A stretch of DNA of 64,000 nt, taken from Devosia sp. (GTDB taxonomy: Bacteria > Pseudomonadota > Alphaproteobacteria > Rhizobiales > Devosiaceae). Where the stretch lies: the NCBI GenBank assembly GCA_015234425.1, contig JADGNE010000030.1:124001-188000 (forward strand), in the 5' to 3' direction. The stretch's first letter is position 1. Every line of letters begins with the position of its first letter. A program made the position numbers and the translations under genes. This document shows positions 1 to 9,520 of the stretch, piece by piece. The notes under the pieces were generated by a model that saw only the letters and a program-made list of their open reading frames with translations, was not told the origin of the DNA and did no database searches.

Positions 1-1404
1 TACAACCCCGTGCTCGACCCCAAAGGCAAGCCGTTCAAGGTCGTGAAATTTGCCACCGATGTCACCGACCAGGTGCTCACGGCCGCCGACCACGCTGCCC
101 AGGTTGCAGCGATCTCGCGCGTTCAGGCGGTTATCGCCTTTGACCTCAACGCGCGGGTCATCAGCGCAAATGAGAATTTTCTCTCCACCGTCGGCTATCA
201 GCTCGACGAGATCGTTGGAAAACCCCATGCCATCTTCTGCGAGCCGAGCTATGCGGCAAGCGCTGATTACCAAGGCTTCTGGGACAAGCTGCGCGGCGGA
301 GAATATATAGCGGCCGAATTCCAGCGCTTCGGCAAGGGGGGCAAGGAAATCTGGATCCAGGCTTCCTACAACCCGATCTTTGACGCGTCGGGGCGGGTGA
401 TCAAGGTGGTCAAGTTTGCCACCGACATCACTGAGCGCAAAAGAGCCGAAGGCATTCTGTCGCTTCTCACGCAAAGCCTCGACCGCATGGCCGAGGGGGA
501 TCTGGGTGGACGCATCAACACCAGCTTTACCGGCCAGTACGAGCAGTTGCGCCAGGCCTTCAACCAATCCCTTGGACGTCTCGATGATATCGTCAGTGGG
601 CTGCGCGAAACCTCCGGGTCGCTCAAGATCGCAACCGCGGAAATCCTGACCGGTGCCAATGATCTCTCCCAGCGCACAACGCGGCAGGCCGCTACGATCG
701 AGGAAACTTCTGCAGCGGTGGAGCAATTGGCCAGCACGGTCTCCGACAATGCCCGACGCGCCGGCACCGCCAATGAGAAGGCCAGGCAATTGGCCAGCGA
801 TGCGGCCGAGGGCGGTGGGGTGATGGACTCGGCAACGCAGGCGATGTCGGCAATCGAGACGTCCTCGGCCAAGATCTCCAACATCATCGGGTTGATCGAC
901 GACATCGCCTTCCAGACCAATCTGCTTGCCCTCAACGCGTCCGTCGAGGCGGCACGCGCCGGTGATGCCGGCAAGGGCTTTGCCGTGGTGGCGGTCGAGG
1001 TGCGTCGTCTGGCCCAATCGGCCGCGCAGGCCTCGGCCGAGGTAAAGGTCCTGATCGAGGCGAGCGCGGGCAAGGTGCGCAGCGGAGCCCAACTGGTCAG
1101 CCAGGCGGCACACAAGCTGGGGGAGATTCTCGATGGCGCCGGCGAGAGTTCGACGCTTATCGAGCAAATCGCCCGCGCCAATCGCGAGCAGGCGAATGCC
1201 CTTGATGAAGTCGCCGTTGCCGTCCGCCAGATGGACGAGATGACCCAGCATAATGCGGCGCTGGTCGAGCAGACCAATGCGGCGATAGAGCAGACCGAGG
1301 CGCAGGCCAACAAGCTCGATCAAATTGTCGATGTCTTCCGGCAGGGCGGGGCAGAAGCGGGTCGCCGAGACCAAAGACCGCCGCTGCTAAAGGTCGCAGG
1401 ATAA
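1..1404 (+). CDS. PAS-domain methyl-accepting chemotaxis protein (5' end outside window)
   Basis: Chemoreceptor expected to pass a PAS-sensed signal (redox, ligand or bound cofactor) to CheA/CheW. The frame is already open at base 1, so the N-terminus is missing. In order one sees the tail of one PAS repeat, a complete second PAS (about bases 100-440) ending in the near-identical [16 protein letters not shown], a HAMP-like linker, and an MCP signalling domain with the conserved tip [19 protein letters not shown] near base 930. No membrane segment is visible, so it is probably cytoplasmic. The C-terminus (LLKVAG) has no CheR-tethering pentapeptide. The next gene encodes a receptor with a very similar signalling domain but a different sensor. 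Family call is secure; the ligand is unknown. Confidence 0.95.
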   Translation, partial: YNPVLDPKGKPFKVVKFATDVTDQVLTAADHAAQVAAISRVQAVIAFDLNARVISANENFLSTVGYQLDEIVGKPHAIFCEPSYAASADYQGFWDKLRGGEYIAAEFQRFGKGGKEIWIQASYNPIFDASGRVIKVVKFATDITERKRAEGILSLLTQSLDRMAEGDLGGRINTSFTGQYEQLRQAFNQSLGRLDDIVSGLRETSGSLKIATAEILTGANDLSQRTTRQAATIEETSAAVEQLASTVSDNARRAGTANEKARQLASDAAEGGGVMDSATQAMSAIETSSAKISNIIGLIDDIAFQTNLLALNASVEAARAGDAGKGFAVVAVEVRRLAQSAAQASAEVKVLIEASAGKVRSGAQLVSQAAHKLGEILDGAGESSTLIEQIARANREQANALDEVAVAVRQMDEMTQHNAALVEQTNAAIEQTEAQANKLDQIVDVFRQGGAEAGRRDQRPPLLKVAG

Positions 1405-1542
1405 TCGCGCCTGCCGCCAGGGCGGTTGAAGATTGTTTTAACCACGGCAGACTAATGCTTGGGAGAAGTTTGGTCCGGGAGGCATCGCCCCCCCGTGGAC
1501 GGGATCGGCTGACATTGTTATCGCGCTATTCCGGAATGGACC

Positions 1543-3144
1543 ATGACTGCACTTGCCCAAAACGATCTTCAGAGTCGTCTCGATTTCGTCGGCCTGGATG
1601 AGTCCGCCCGCCAGCGTCTTGCTGCAGCGAGTGCGAGCATAAACACCCATCTTGAGCCAGCGCTCAGCCGATTCTATTCCAAGCTGGTCAGTGAACCGGC
1701 GGTAGCCGGTTTCTTCAGCGGTCAGGGGCAGATGAACAGCGCCAAGGCGCGCCAGATCGGCCATTGGAAGGCTGTCGCCGAGGGACGGCTGGACGAGGAC
1801 TATTTTGCTGCCAGCACCCAGGTTGGACTTGTGCACGCACGCATCGGCCTCGAGCCGCGTTGGCACATCGGCGGCTATAGCCTGATCATGGAAACGCTGG
1901 TGCGGGGCCTTGTCGCCGATGGCGTCGCTAAGGCGCTCGAACCCAAGAAGGGTGCGTTTGGCCGGACAGTGCCGCCGAGCGCGACGGAGATCGAAAGCAG
2001 CCTGACGGGCCTCACCGAGACGCTCATCAGTGTGCTCAAGACCATCATGCTCGATGTCGATATCGGCGTGTCAGCCTATTTCGCCAAGGTCAGCGAAGAA
2101 ACTGAAGCCGCCAGCGAGCTGGCGCGGGCAAAGATCCATCAGGCCGTCTCTGCAACCGGGGCGGTGCTCCAGGATGTGGCGCGCGGCGATCTGCGCTCCC
2201 GGGTGGAAGAAGATCTCGATCCCGAGTTCGAGCAGATCAAGCGCGACACCAATGCCGTTGCCGAGCGGCTGACGACCATCGTCGGGCAGCTCCAGCACAC
2301 CTCGCGCTCGTTGAAGACCGCGACCGGTGAAATTTTGTCCGGTGCCAATGATCTGGCAGACCGGACCACGCGCCAGGCGGCGACCATCGAGCAGACCACT
2401 GCCTCTATCGAGCAATTGGCCGAAGCCGTGGAGGAAAATGCCGAGCGTGCCGTCACAGCCAGCGAGAAGGCTCAGACTGTCGCGCGCAATGCCACAACCG
2501 GCGGCGAGGCCATGGAGGCGGCAAACGGGGCGATGACGGCCATCGAGACCTCGTCCTCCAAAATCTCCAATATCATCGGCATGATTGATGACATCGCGTT
2601 CCAGACCAATCTGCTAGCGCTCAACGCTTCGGTAGAGGCGGCGCGCGCGGGCGATGCTGGCAAGGGTTTTGCCGTTGTCGCCGTGGAGGTGCGTCGTCTG
2701 GCGCAATCGGCTGCCAATGCTTCGGCCGAGGTGAAAAAGCTGATCGAGGCCAGCGCTGTCGAAGTGCGGCGCGGGGCAGGCCTTGTCGAAAATGCCTCGA
2801 AAGTCCTTCTCGATATTCTTGGCGGCGCGCGCGAGAGCGCCTCGCTGATCGACGGAATCGCCCAGGCCAATCGGAGCCAGGCGCTGGCGCTGGCCGAGGT
2901 CAAGGTCGCCGTCCGTCAGATGGATGAAATGACCCAGCACAATGCCGCTCTGGTTGAGGAAACAAATGCGGCCATCGAGCAGACCGATGGGCAGGTGGGC
3001 GAGCTCGACAGCATTGTCGATGTGTTCCAGATCTCGAACCACTATCAGGCCAAGGTCGTCCAGCGTAGCGCGAGCCGTCCGGCCGTGACGCGTGGCCTTC
3101 GCACGGTCAACGGCAGCATTTCGCCGGATTGGAACGAGTTCTAA
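1543..3144 (+). CDS. Globin-coupled methyl-accepting chemotaxis protein (HemAT-like)
   Basis: Soluble aerotaxis-type receptor of 533 residues. Residues 1 to about 150 form a sensor globin: the motif V-H-A-R-I-G-L puts the likely proximal haem ligand at His98, followed by the usual PRWHIGGYS segment. A HAMP-like linker (about 200-250) leads into an MCP signalling domain (about 260-510) with tip [19 protein letters not shown]. There are no membrane segments. The family binds O2 through haem and controls CheA. It lies 138 bases after a PAS receptor whose signalling domain is nearly identical, so the two probably share one cytoplasmic signalling array. The ATG at 1543 begins a normal globin-coupled sensor N-terminus. 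Confidence 0.95.
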   Translation: MTALAQNDLQSRLDFVGLDESARQRLAAASASINTHLEPALSRFYSKLVSEPAVAGFFSGQGQMNSAKARQIGHWKAVAEGRLDEDYFAASTQVGLVHARIGLEPRWHIGGYSLIMETLVRGLVADGVAKALEPKKGAFGRTVPPSATEIESSLTGLTETLISVLKTIMLDVDIGVSAYFAKVSEETEAASELARAKIHQAVSATGAVLQDVARGDLRSRVEEDLDPEFEQIKRDTNAVAERLTTIVGQLQHTSRSLKTATGEILSGANDLADRTTRQAATIEQTTASIEQLAEAVEENAERAVTASEKAQTVARNATTGGEAMEAANGAMTAIETSSSKISNIIGMIDDIAFQTNLLALNASVEAARAGDAGKGFAVVAVEVRRLAQSAANASAEVKKLIEASAVEVRRGAGLVENASKVLLDILGGARESASLIDGIAQANRSQALALAEVKVAVRQMDEMTQHNAALVEETNAAIEQTDGQVGELDSIVDVFQISNHYQAKVVQRSASRPAVTRGLRTVNGSISPDWNEF

Positions 3145-3178
3145 GCTGGTTGGCTCTATCGGCCGAGGGGGAGAGACT

Positions 3179-3541
3179 ATGGCCCATATCGGACTTGTGG
3201 CCCATGACGACAAGAAAGACGACCTTTGCGTCTGGGCCGAACGGCACAAGCTCAAGCTTGGCCAGCATGAGCTGTGGGGAACAGGAACCACCGGGAGCCG
3301 CATCATGGCGGCGACCGGGCTGGAGGTGACTCTGCTCAAGAGCGGCCCGCTCGGTGGCGACCAGCAATTGGGCGCCATGATCTGCGAGGGGCGGCTGGAT
3401 ATGCTGATCTTCTTTATTGATCCGCTGTCTGCCCAGCCCCACGATGTCGACATCAAGGCACTGACTCGATTGGCGACGCTTTACGACGTGCCTTTTGCCA
3501 ATAACAAATCCACAGCAGACGCGGTTTTGGCCGCCATTTGA
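3179..3541 (+). CDS. mgsA: Methylglyoxal synthase
   Basis: Converts dihydroxyacetone phosphate to methylglyoxal and phosphate, a bypass that relieves phosphosugar stress. The product is 120 residues. The catalytic motif is G-G-D-Q-Q (Asp61, matching Asp71 of the E. coli enzyme), with the substrate-binding GTGTTGS loop near residue 34 and the IDPLSAQPHD segment near 80. The ATG at 3179 follows a purine-rich GGGGGAGAG ribosome site and gives the usual N-terminus (MAHIGLVAHDDKK); the frame is open further upstream, but that stretch lies in the preceding gene. A glyoxalase II gene (gloB, 32 kb) in the same window provides part of a detoxification route. Confidence 0.95.
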   Translation: MAHIGLVAHDDKKDDLCVWAERHKLKLGQHELWGTGTTGSRIMAATGLEVTLLKSGPLGGDQQLGAMICEGRLDMLIFFIDPLSAQPHDVDIKALTRLATLYDVPFANNKSTADAVLAAI

Positions 3542-3552
3542 GCCTGCTCTGG

Positions 3553-3581
3553 TTGACCGCTTGGTCCGCTTGTGAACAGAT
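3553..3581 (+). promoter_or_regulatory. Possible promoter for livGFHM
   Basis: TTGACC at 3553-3558, a 17-base spacer, and a weak ACAGAT at 3576-3581, in the 102-base gap between mgsA and livG. Only the -35-like box is convincing. Confidence 0.25.
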
Positions 3582-3643
3582 GCCGCAAAAATGTCCGGAC
3601 CAATCGGGCACAATGGTATCTTCAGGAAACTCAGGGCGGACCG

Positions 3644-4426
3644 GTGTCGACCGATTTGGTTATTGACGTTCGCAACGTCACAAAGCGTTTTGGCGGCTTG
3701 CTGGCCGTCAATAATTGTTCGCTATCAGTCAAGCGCGGTTCGATCACCGGGCTGATCGGGCCCAATGGAGCGGGCAAGTCGACCCTGTTCAACATGGTCG
3801 CCGGCAATATTGTACCCGATAGTGGCCAAGTCGTGTTCGACGGCCAGGATGTGACGGGGCTGGCGCCGCATCAATTGTTCCGTATCGGCATGCTGCGCAC
3901 CTTCCAGATTGCGCACGAATTCTCGCAGATGACGGCGCTCGAAAACCTGATGATGGTGCCCGGTGATCAGCCCGGAGAGCGCCTGTTAGACACCTGGTTC
4001 CGGCCGGGGCTCGTGCGGTCCCGCGAGACCGAGGTGCGCAAGAAAGCCCTCGACGTCATCGACTTCCTCAAGCTCGGCCATGTCCGCAATGAGCTGGCCG
4101 GCAATCTCTCGGGCGGACAGAAGAAACTGCTCGAGCTTGGTCGCACCATGATGGTCGACGCCAAGGTCGTCCTGCTCGATGAGGTCGCCGCCGGCGTCAA
4201 CAAGAGCCTGCTCAATGATCTCGCCAGCAATATCGAGCGGATGAACAAGGAGCTGGGCTATACGTTCTTTGTCATCGAGCACGACATGGATCTGATCGGT
4301 CGCCTTTGCGATCCCGTCATTGTCATGGCCCAGGGCGAGAAGATCGCCGAAGGTCCAATGGCCGAAATCCGCGCCAATCCCGCTATCGTCGAAGCCTATT
4401 TCGGCTCGCCAGCCGAGGTCGCATAA
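3644..4426 (+). CDS. livG: Branched-chain amino acid ABC transporter, ATP-binding protein LivG
   Basis: One of two ATPases that drive a LIV-type importer in the inner membrane. About 260 residues, starting at the GTG at 3644 (VSTDLVIDVRNVTKRFGG), which sits behind an AGGGCGGA ribosome site. Walker A is GPNGAGKST, the signature is LSGGQKKLLELGR, and Walker B is VLLDEVAAG, which carries Val where the consensus has Pro (DEP), a change common in LivG-type proteins. It is followed with 3-base spacing by livF and then by two permease genes, forming the G-F-H-M set. Substrate may be branched-chain amino acids or related amides, which sequence alone cannot settle. Confidence 0.93.
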   Translation: MSTDLVIDVRNVTKRFGGLLAVNNCSLSVKRGSITGLIGPNGAGKSTLFNMVAGNIVPDSGQVVFDGQDVTGLAPHQLFRIGMLRTFQIAHEFSQMTALENLMMVPGDQPGERLLDTWFRPGLVRSRETEVRKKALDVIDFLKLGHVRNELAGNLSGGQKKLLELGRTMMVDAKVVLLDEVAAGVNKSLLNDLASNIERMNKELGYTFFVIEHDMDLIGRLCDPVIVMAQGEKIAEGPMAEIRANPAIVEAYFGSPAEVA

Positions 4427-4429
4427 ACA

Positions 4430-5134
4430 ATGGCATTGATCGAACTCAAGCATGTGGTTGGCGGCTATGGTGGCGCGCCCATTCTCAACGGCGTCAATAT
4501 CGCCATTGAGAAAAGTGACATCGGGGTCATCGTCGGCCCCAATGGCGCCGGCAAGTCGACCACACTCAAGGCCATTTTCGGGCTGCTCAAGGTCACTGGC
4601 GGCACGATCGAATTCGGCGGCGAGAACATCGCCAATTCCCTGCCCGACAGGCTGGTCCCCAAGGGGTTAAGCTTCGTGCCGCAGGAAAAGAATGTCTTCA
4701 CCTCGATGACCGTCGAGGAAAATCTCGAGATGGGTGCCTTTACCCGCACCGATGATTTCACCGGCACCATAAACTGGGTCTATGACATGTTCCCGGTGCT
4801 CAAGGAAAAGCGCCGGCAGCCGGCGGGCGAGCTTTCAGGCGGCCAGCGTCAGATGGTGGCGATGGGCCGTGCGCTGATGAGCAAGCCCAGCCTGCTCATG
4901 CTTGATGAGCCCTCGGCGGGCCTGTCGCCGCGCTATGTGATCGAGATTTTCGAGACCATCGTTCGCGTCAACAAGGAGGGCGTGGGCATTCTGATGGTCG
5001 AGCAGAATGCGCGCCAGGCTCTCGCCTTTGCCTCCAAAGGCTTCGTGCTGGCCCAGGGCCAGAACCGTTTTACCGGCACCGGGCAGGAATTGATCGACGA
5101 TCCTGAAGTGGCCAAGAGTTTCCTGGGGGGCTAG
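4430..5134 (+). CDS. livF: Branched-chain amino acid ABC transporter, ATP-binding protein LivF
   Basis: Second ATPase of the importer, 234 residues, the usual LivF length. Walker A is GPNGAGKST (about residues 37-45), the signature is LSGGQRQMVAMGRALM, and Walker B is LLMLDEPSAGLSP with the catalytic Glu. The C-terminal part GILMVEQNARQAL with its GTG loop is typical of LivF. It starts 3 bases after livG stops and ends 3 bases before livH starts, so the four genes are almost certainly one transcript. Confidence 0.95.
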   Translation: MALIELKHVVGGYGGAPILNGVNIAIEKSDIGVIVGPNGAGKSTTLKAIFGLLKVTGGTIEFGGENIANSLPDRLVPKGLSFVPQEKNVFTSMTVEENLEMGAFTRTDDFTGTINWVYDMFPVLKEKRRQPAGELSGGQRQMVAMGRALMSKPSLLMLDEPSAGLSPRYVIEIFETIVRVNKEGVGILMVEQNARQALAFASKGFVLAQGQNRFTGTGQELIDDPEVAKSFLGG

Positions 5135-5137
5135 GCC

Positions 5138-6145
5138 GTGGACGAGCTTATTTTCTTTATCAACCGCGTGCTGATCTCCGGCACGGTTCTGGGGTCGATC
5201 TACGCGCTGGGCGCTATCGGCATCACCCTGATCTTCGGCATCCTGCGCTTTGCTCATTTTGCCCATGGCGACATGATGACCATGGGGGCGTTCATTGCCT
5301 TCGTGCTGGCAACCGCGCTCGCCGCCTCTGGCATTATCCTGCCGCTGCCCATGGCCTTCGTGGTTCTGCCGGTGGCGATGATCATCACGGCGCTTCTGGC
5401 GCTGGGCATCGACAAGGGCTTTTATGCTCCGCTGCGCGCCCGTGGGGCCAAGCCGGTCACCCTGCTCATTGCCTCGATCGGCGTGACGCTGATGATGCAG
5501 GGTCTGTTGCGCCTGATCTTCGGCTCGGGCACCAAGTCGATCTATGTGCCTGGCGAAACCAAGGATATTTTCCGCATCGACATGAGCTGGGCTGGCGGCA
5601 GCCGGCCGATCAACATCACCGAGCCGCAGTTGATCATGTTCGTGGTCACGGCGCTGATTGTTGTGGCACTGCATCTGTTCCTCACCCGCTCGCGCCTCGG
5701 CAAGGCGATGCGCGCCATGGCTGACAATGCCGCGCTGGCCCAGGTTTCGGGCATCAATACCGCGCTCGTCGTCCGCGTGACATGGGTGATTGCCGGCTCG
5801 CTCGCCTGCGTCGCCGGCACCATGCTGGCGCTCGACGTGGCGCTGATGCCTGACCTCGCCTTCAATATCGTGCTGCCGATCTTCGCAGCGGCGATCGTCG
5901 GCGGCCTTGGCCACGCCTATGGCGCCATCGTCGGCGGGTTCCTCATCGCCTTCGCCGAAACGCTCGCCGTGTTCAACTGGACCGCCGTGCTGCGCCCGCT
6001 CAACGCCATCCTGCCTGAGGGCATGGCGCTGCCGGCGAACCTGGCGTTGGTTCCGACCGAATATAAGCTCACAGTCGCCTTCGTCATCCTCGTGGTGACC
6101 CTTCTGGTGCGCCCGACCGGTATCTTCAAGGGAGCCTCGACATGA
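5138..6145 (+). CDS. livH: Branched-chain amino acid ABC transporter permease LivH
   Basis: Inner-membrane permease subunit, 335 residues with about eight hydrophobic segments. Characteristic LivH features are the N-terminal GSIYALGAIGITLIFGILRF, the loop SRLGKAMRAMADNAALAQVSG that contacts the ATPases, and the late GGLGHAYGAIVGGF. It starts at GTG 5138 behind a CTGGGGGG purine run. The stop overlaps the ATG of livM (ATGA at 6142-6145), implying coupled translation of the two permeases. Confidence 0.94.
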   Translation: MDELIFFINRVLISGTVLGSIYALGAIGITLIFGILRFAHFAHGDMMTMGAFIAFVLATALAASGIILPLPMAFVVLPVAMIITALLALGIDKGFYAPLRARGAKPVTLLIASIGVTLMMQGLLRLIFGSGTKSIYVPGETKDIFRIDMSWAGGSRPINITEPQLIMFVVTALIVVALHLFLTRSRLGKAMRAMADNAALAQVSGINTALVVRVTWVIAGSLACVAGTMLALDVALMPDLAFNIVLPIFAAAIVGGLGHAYGAIVGGFLIAFAETLAVFNWTAVLRPLNAILPEGMALPANLALVPTEYKLTVAFVILVVTLLVRPTGIFKGAST

Positions 6146-7461
6146 GTCTCGCCTCTTCGCTTTCGACCAGCCTCCAGAGCCCGCTCAAGCGCGGCATCGT
6201 GCTCTTTGTCGCCATGTTCGTGATCGTGCTGATCACCGGCATGGTGCAGGGCGGGGCATCCATCCTGCTGATCCTCACCCAGGCGACAGCCTTTGCGCTG
6301 ATTGCGCTGGGGCTCAATATCCAGTGGGGCTACGGCGGGCTCTTCAACTTCGCCATCATGGGCTTTCTCATGGTGGGCGGCGCTTCGACCGTGTTCCTCT
6401 CCTATCCGGTCAATCCCGAATTCTGGAACAGTGACGGCCCGCTCATGCTGGGCAAGGTCCTGCTGGCGTTTCTCGCCGGTCTGGTGCTGGTCATGGCGGC
6501 ACGCCGCAGCGATCGCATCGGGATCACTGGGAAGGGCCGGACGGCCTTGATCGTGCTGGCCTGGTTTGTTGCCTATGTCATCTATCGCAGCCAGATCGAT
6601 CCGGCCGCCGCCTATATCGAATCCACGGCCGGGTTTGTCGGCGGTCTCGGGCTGCACCCGGTCCTCGGCTGGGCCTTTGGTGGTCTGGTCTCGGCTGTTA
6701 TCGCCTTCTATATCGGCCGCATCAGCCTTGGTTTGCGCACGGACTATCTCGCCATCGCCACGATCGGCATGTCGGAAATTCTACGCGCCCTGATCAAGAA
6801 CATGGACTGGCTGACCCGCGGGACGATGACTGTCTCGCCCATGCCCTGGCCGACGCCGCTGCCGCAGCATCTGCAGGCGATTGGTTTTTCCATTCCGGAC
6901 AGTTTTATCTACGCCCGACTGGGCTTCCTGGTTCTGTCGGTCATCATCCTCATCGTGGCCTTCATCATCGTCCAGCGCGCCTATGGCGGGCCGTGGGGCC
7001 GCATGATGCGCGCCATCCGCGACAATCACATCGCTGCGGGCTCGATGGGCAAGGATGTCACCGGACGTCAGCTCGAGCTTTTTATCTTTGGCTCGATCCT
7101 GATGGGTATCGGCGGCGCCATGCTCGCCACCTTCTCGCAGATCTTCGACCCTTCCGGTTATCAGCCGATCAACCACACCTTCATGATCTGGGTGATGGTG
7201 ATCGTCGGCGGCGCCGGCAATAATTGGGGCGTCGTGCTTGGCGCGTTCCTCATCTACATCGTCTGGATCATCTCCGATCCACTCGCGCAGCTGATCTTTC
7301 TCAATCTGTCGGGCCTCACCGAACAGCTCGGCTGGGGCGCCATTCCAGAGATCGACAGTCGTGCCCTGCAAATGCGCGTCTTTGTGCTCGGCGTGGTCAT
7401 CACGCTCGCCCTGCGCTACGCGCCCAAGGGCCTGCTGCCCGAGACCGTCAAGCACGGCTAG
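6142..7461 (+). CDS. livM: Branched-chain amino acid ABC transporter permease LivM
   Basis: Partner permease of LivH, 439 residues, longer than the roughly 300-350 of many LivM proteins because of an N-terminal hydrophobic extension. It shows the family segments LNIQWGYGGLFNFA, the ATPase-contact loop PWGRMMRAIRDNHIAAGSMG, and GGAGNNWGVVLGAFLIY. It overlaps livH by four bases and is the last gene of the operon, followed by a strong terminator. The substrate-binding protein is not in this operon; it is on the opposite strand beyond a methyltransferase gene. Confidence 0.93.
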   Translation: MSLASSLSTSLQSPLKRGIVLFVAMFVIVLITGMVQGGASILLILTQATAFALIALGLNIQWGYGGLFNFAIMGFLMVGGASTVFLSYPVNPEFWNSDGPLMLGKVLLAFLAGLVLVMAARRSDRIGITGKGRTALIVLAWFVAYVIYRSQIDPAAAYIESTAGFVGGLGLHPVLGWAFGGLVSAVIAFYIGRISLGLRTDYLAIATIGMSEILRALIKNMDWLTRGTMTVSPMPWPTPLPQHLQAIGFSIPDSFIYARLGFLVLSVIILIVAFIIVQRAYGGPWGRMMRAIRDNHIAAGSMGKDVTGRQLELFIFGSILMGIGGAMLATFSQIFDPSGYQPINHTFMIWVMVIVGGAGNNWGVVLGAFLIYIVWIISDPLAQLIFLNLSGLTEQLGWGAIPEIDSRALQMRVFVLGVVITLALRYAPKGLLPETVKHG

Positions 7462-7492
7462 GCGCTTGCGCGGCAAGATACGCTCTCATCGG

Positions 7493-7522
7493 CACCACCC
7501 GGGATATCCGGGTGGTGTTTTT
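7493..7522 (+). terminator. Rho-independent terminator after livGFHM
   Basis: Perfect 10-bp stem CACCACCCGG/CCGGGTGGTG with a GATAT loop, directly followed by TTTTTA. It closes the liv operon. Confidence 0.93.
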
Positions 7523-7584
7523 ATTTGAGGGGTTCGAGTACCGGCACGGACCCGGTTACGACGCCCGAGATCGCTGTGTTGCTC

Positions 7585-8175
7585 TTACCGTCGGGCTGTG
7601 ACCCAAAGCCACTCAGTGGGCTCGCCGTCATACCCGCCGCCCATATGTAGGCTGAGCGTTAGCTCTGCCCAGTCGGCTGCATCACGAAAATACGCCAGAA
7701 GCGTCTCGGCATCGGGATAGTTGTAGTAACGCCCGAACCTGTCGCGCCCCTCGCCGGAACCGGCTTTGAAGCTGGCGACACAGAGGCCGCCGGATCGCAG
7801 CGCCCGATGAATCCGGGAGAGGTCGTCGGTGAGCTCATCTGCTGGTGCATGCAGGAGGCTGGCGCTGGCCCAGACGCCGTCATAGGCCTGCTCATCCTCG
7901 AGTTGATCAAACCTCATGATGCAGACCTTGCGGCCGATGAGCCGCTCGGCTTGCTCGGCCAGCTCTGGCGAGCCATCGCTAGGCTGGACATCAAAACCCC
8001 TCGAGAGCAGATAGGCCGCGTCCTTGCCGCTGCCCGTCCCCAGTTCCAGCACAGCGCCGCCCTGGGGCAGGGCGTCTGCAAAGGCGACCAGCTGTCGCGA
8101 GGGCACGCCGCTCGCATGCTGGACATAGGTCGCCGCATTGTCTGCATAGAATTTCAGCGTCTGGTCGTCGGCCAT
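7585..8175 (-). CDS. Class I SAM-dependent methyltransferase
   Basis: About 196 residues. The SAM-binding motif I is VLELGTGSGKDAAYL (about residues 42-56), followed by the acidic motif II loop (VQPSDGSPELAE) and the post-motif LRSGGLCVASFK. This resembles small-molecule methyltransferases of the Tellurite/UbiE-like superfamily; the substrate is unknown. The ATG at 8175 lies 5 bases after AGGAGG, so it is preferred over the GTG one codon upstream. It lies just downstream of the terminator of the binding-protein gene, so it probably depends on read-through or a very short leader. Confidence 0.85.
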   Translation of the reverse strand: MADDQTLKFYADNAATYVQHASGVPSRQLVAFADALPQGGAVLELGTGSGKDAAYLLSRGFDVQPSDGSPELAEQAERLIGRKVCIMRFDQLEDEQAYDGVWASASLLHAPADELTDDLSRIHRALRSGGLCVASFKAGSGEGRDRFGRYYNYPDAETLLAYFRDAADWAELTLSLHMGGGYDGEPTEWLWVTARR

Positions 8176-8192
8176 CACACCCTCCTGAAACG

Positions 8193-8220
8193 AAAACGGC
8201 CCGGGATCGCTCCCGGGCCG
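8193..8220 (-). terminator. Rho-independent terminator after the liv binding-protein gene
   Basis: Stem CGGCCCGGGA/TCCCGGGCCG (8197-8220) with a 4-base loop; on the minus strand it is followed by a short TTTT run at 8193-8196. It sits only a few bases before the ribosome site of the next minus-strand gene. Confidence 0.85.
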
Positions 8221-8249
8221 CTGTTCTGGTCTGTGGGACCTGTGCCTGA

Positions 8250-9458
8250 CTACTCGATCAGGCCCTTGTTCACCACGGCGCCGCCTTCGACGACGAAGTA
8301 GTTGATGGCGCCGGCGACGTCGCCGACGTCATCGAACTCGACGGTGCCCGAAGCGCCTTCGTAGTTGATGTCGGTACCGGCAGCGATCAGCTCCTTGGCC
8401 TTGGACCATTCGCCCGGCAGGATGGTTTCGCCCGGAGCGTTGGATACTTCGCGCAGGGCGGCAGAGATGCCGTCGCGGTCAGCCGAGCCGGACTTCTCGA
8501 TGGCCAGAGCCAGCAGGAACACGGCGTCGTAGGAGTTGGTCACATAGGTGCCATTGGCGTCCTGGCCAGCGGCAGTAGTGAGGGCGACGAGGGCGTCGAA
8601 GGCCGGGCCGGCAGCGGGAGCCGCCTGGGTCAGGATCATGCCTTCGAGATCAGCACCGTTGCGCGAAGCCAGCAGGGCTTCACCGGCCATGCCGTCGCCA
8701 CCGACGAAGAGGTCGAACGAGCCGGCTTCAACAGCCTGGTTCAGGATGGCGCCGCCGCCGGCGTTTTCGTAGCCGTAAATCACCAGGGTGGTGGCGCCAG
8801 CAGCTTCGATCTGGCCGATTTCCGGACGATAGTCGGCCTTGCCGTCTTCATGGGCAACGCTGGCGAGAACAGTGCCGCCGGCAGCCTTGAAGGCCTCTTC
8901 AAAGGCGCCTGCGAGGCCCGAACCGTAGTCGTTGTTGACGAAGGTCACGCCGACTTCGGTGACACCCTGGGCGATCAGCAGCTCAGCGGCCTTGACGCCC
9001 TGGATGCTGTCCGGAACGACGTCGCGGAACACGAGGTCATTGTCGTCGAGCTCGGCGACGGCCGGGGCGGTCGAAGCGGGCGAGATCATCACGACGTTGC
9101 CAGGAATTGCCGAGCCATTGGCGCCGGCAATGGTTGCGCCCGAGCAATAGCCGCCGAAGATGGCGACGACGTTCTCGGCATTGACCAGACGGTCAGCGGC
9201 CGGGCCGGCTGCACCGCCGTCACAAGCCGAGTCTGCAAGAACGGAAGACAGGGTCAGGCCATCGAGAATGCCACCCTGGTCGTTGACATTTGCGATGGCG
9301 AGGTTGCCGGCATCGACCATGCCCGGAGCAAAGCCCGCGATCGGGCCGGTCACGTCGGCGAGAAAGCCGATCTTGACTTCCTGAGCGAGAGCAGGTGCTG
9401 CCAGGCCAAGGGTGGCGGCGGCGACAGCCAGGGTCAGGGTATTCTTGAAATTGCGCAT
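8250..9458 (-). CDS. Branched-chain amino acid type ABC transporter substrate-binding protein
   Basis: Periplasmic ligand-binding protein of 402 residues (Leu/Ile/Val-binding, Peripla_BP_6 type). A Sec signal peptide is clear, with cleavage after LAAPALA. The mature protein starts QEVKIGFLADVTGPIAGF, the standard first strand, and later shows IFGGYCSGATIAG and MISPASTAP, which line the ligand site. It is surely the binding partner of the nearby livGFHM genes although transcribed convergently with them. It has its own terminator and a long structured leader, which fits the need for more binding protein than membrane parts. Confidence 0.93.
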   Translation of the reverse strand: MRNFKNTLTLAVAAATLGLAAPALAQEVKIGFLADVTGPIAGFAPGMVDAGNLAIANVNDQGGILDGLTLSSVLADSACDGGAAGPAADRLVNAENVVAIFGGYCSGATIAGANGSAIPGNVVMISPASTAPAVAELDDNDLVFRDVVPDSIQGVKAAELLIAQGVTEVGVTFVNNDYGSGLAGAFEEAFKAAGGTVLASVAHEDGKADYRPEIGQIEAAGATTLVIYGYENAGGGAILNQAVEAGSFDLFVGGDGMAGEALLASRNGADLEGMILTQAAPAAGPAFDALVALTTAAGQDANGTYVTNSYDAVFLLALAIEKSGSADRDGISAALREVSNAPGETILPGEWSKAKELIAAGTDINYEGASGTVEFDDVGDVAGAINYFVVEGGAVVNKGLIE

Positions 9459-9520
9459 AGACGTCCCTCTGCTTGCGTTACCTGCCGGGCGGCTTGATAG
9501 CCCGCTCTTGCGGCAGGGAA

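Noticed and set aside
1438..1866. 142-codon frame on the minus strand between the two chemoreceptor genes
   Set aside because: Overlaps the globin domain of the sense gene by more than 300 bases and has no recognisable motif.
4835..5914. Long minus-strand frame across livF and livH
   Set aside because: Antisense to two clear transporter genes; His/Gln/Asp-rich composition is typical of a shadow of high-GC coding sequence.
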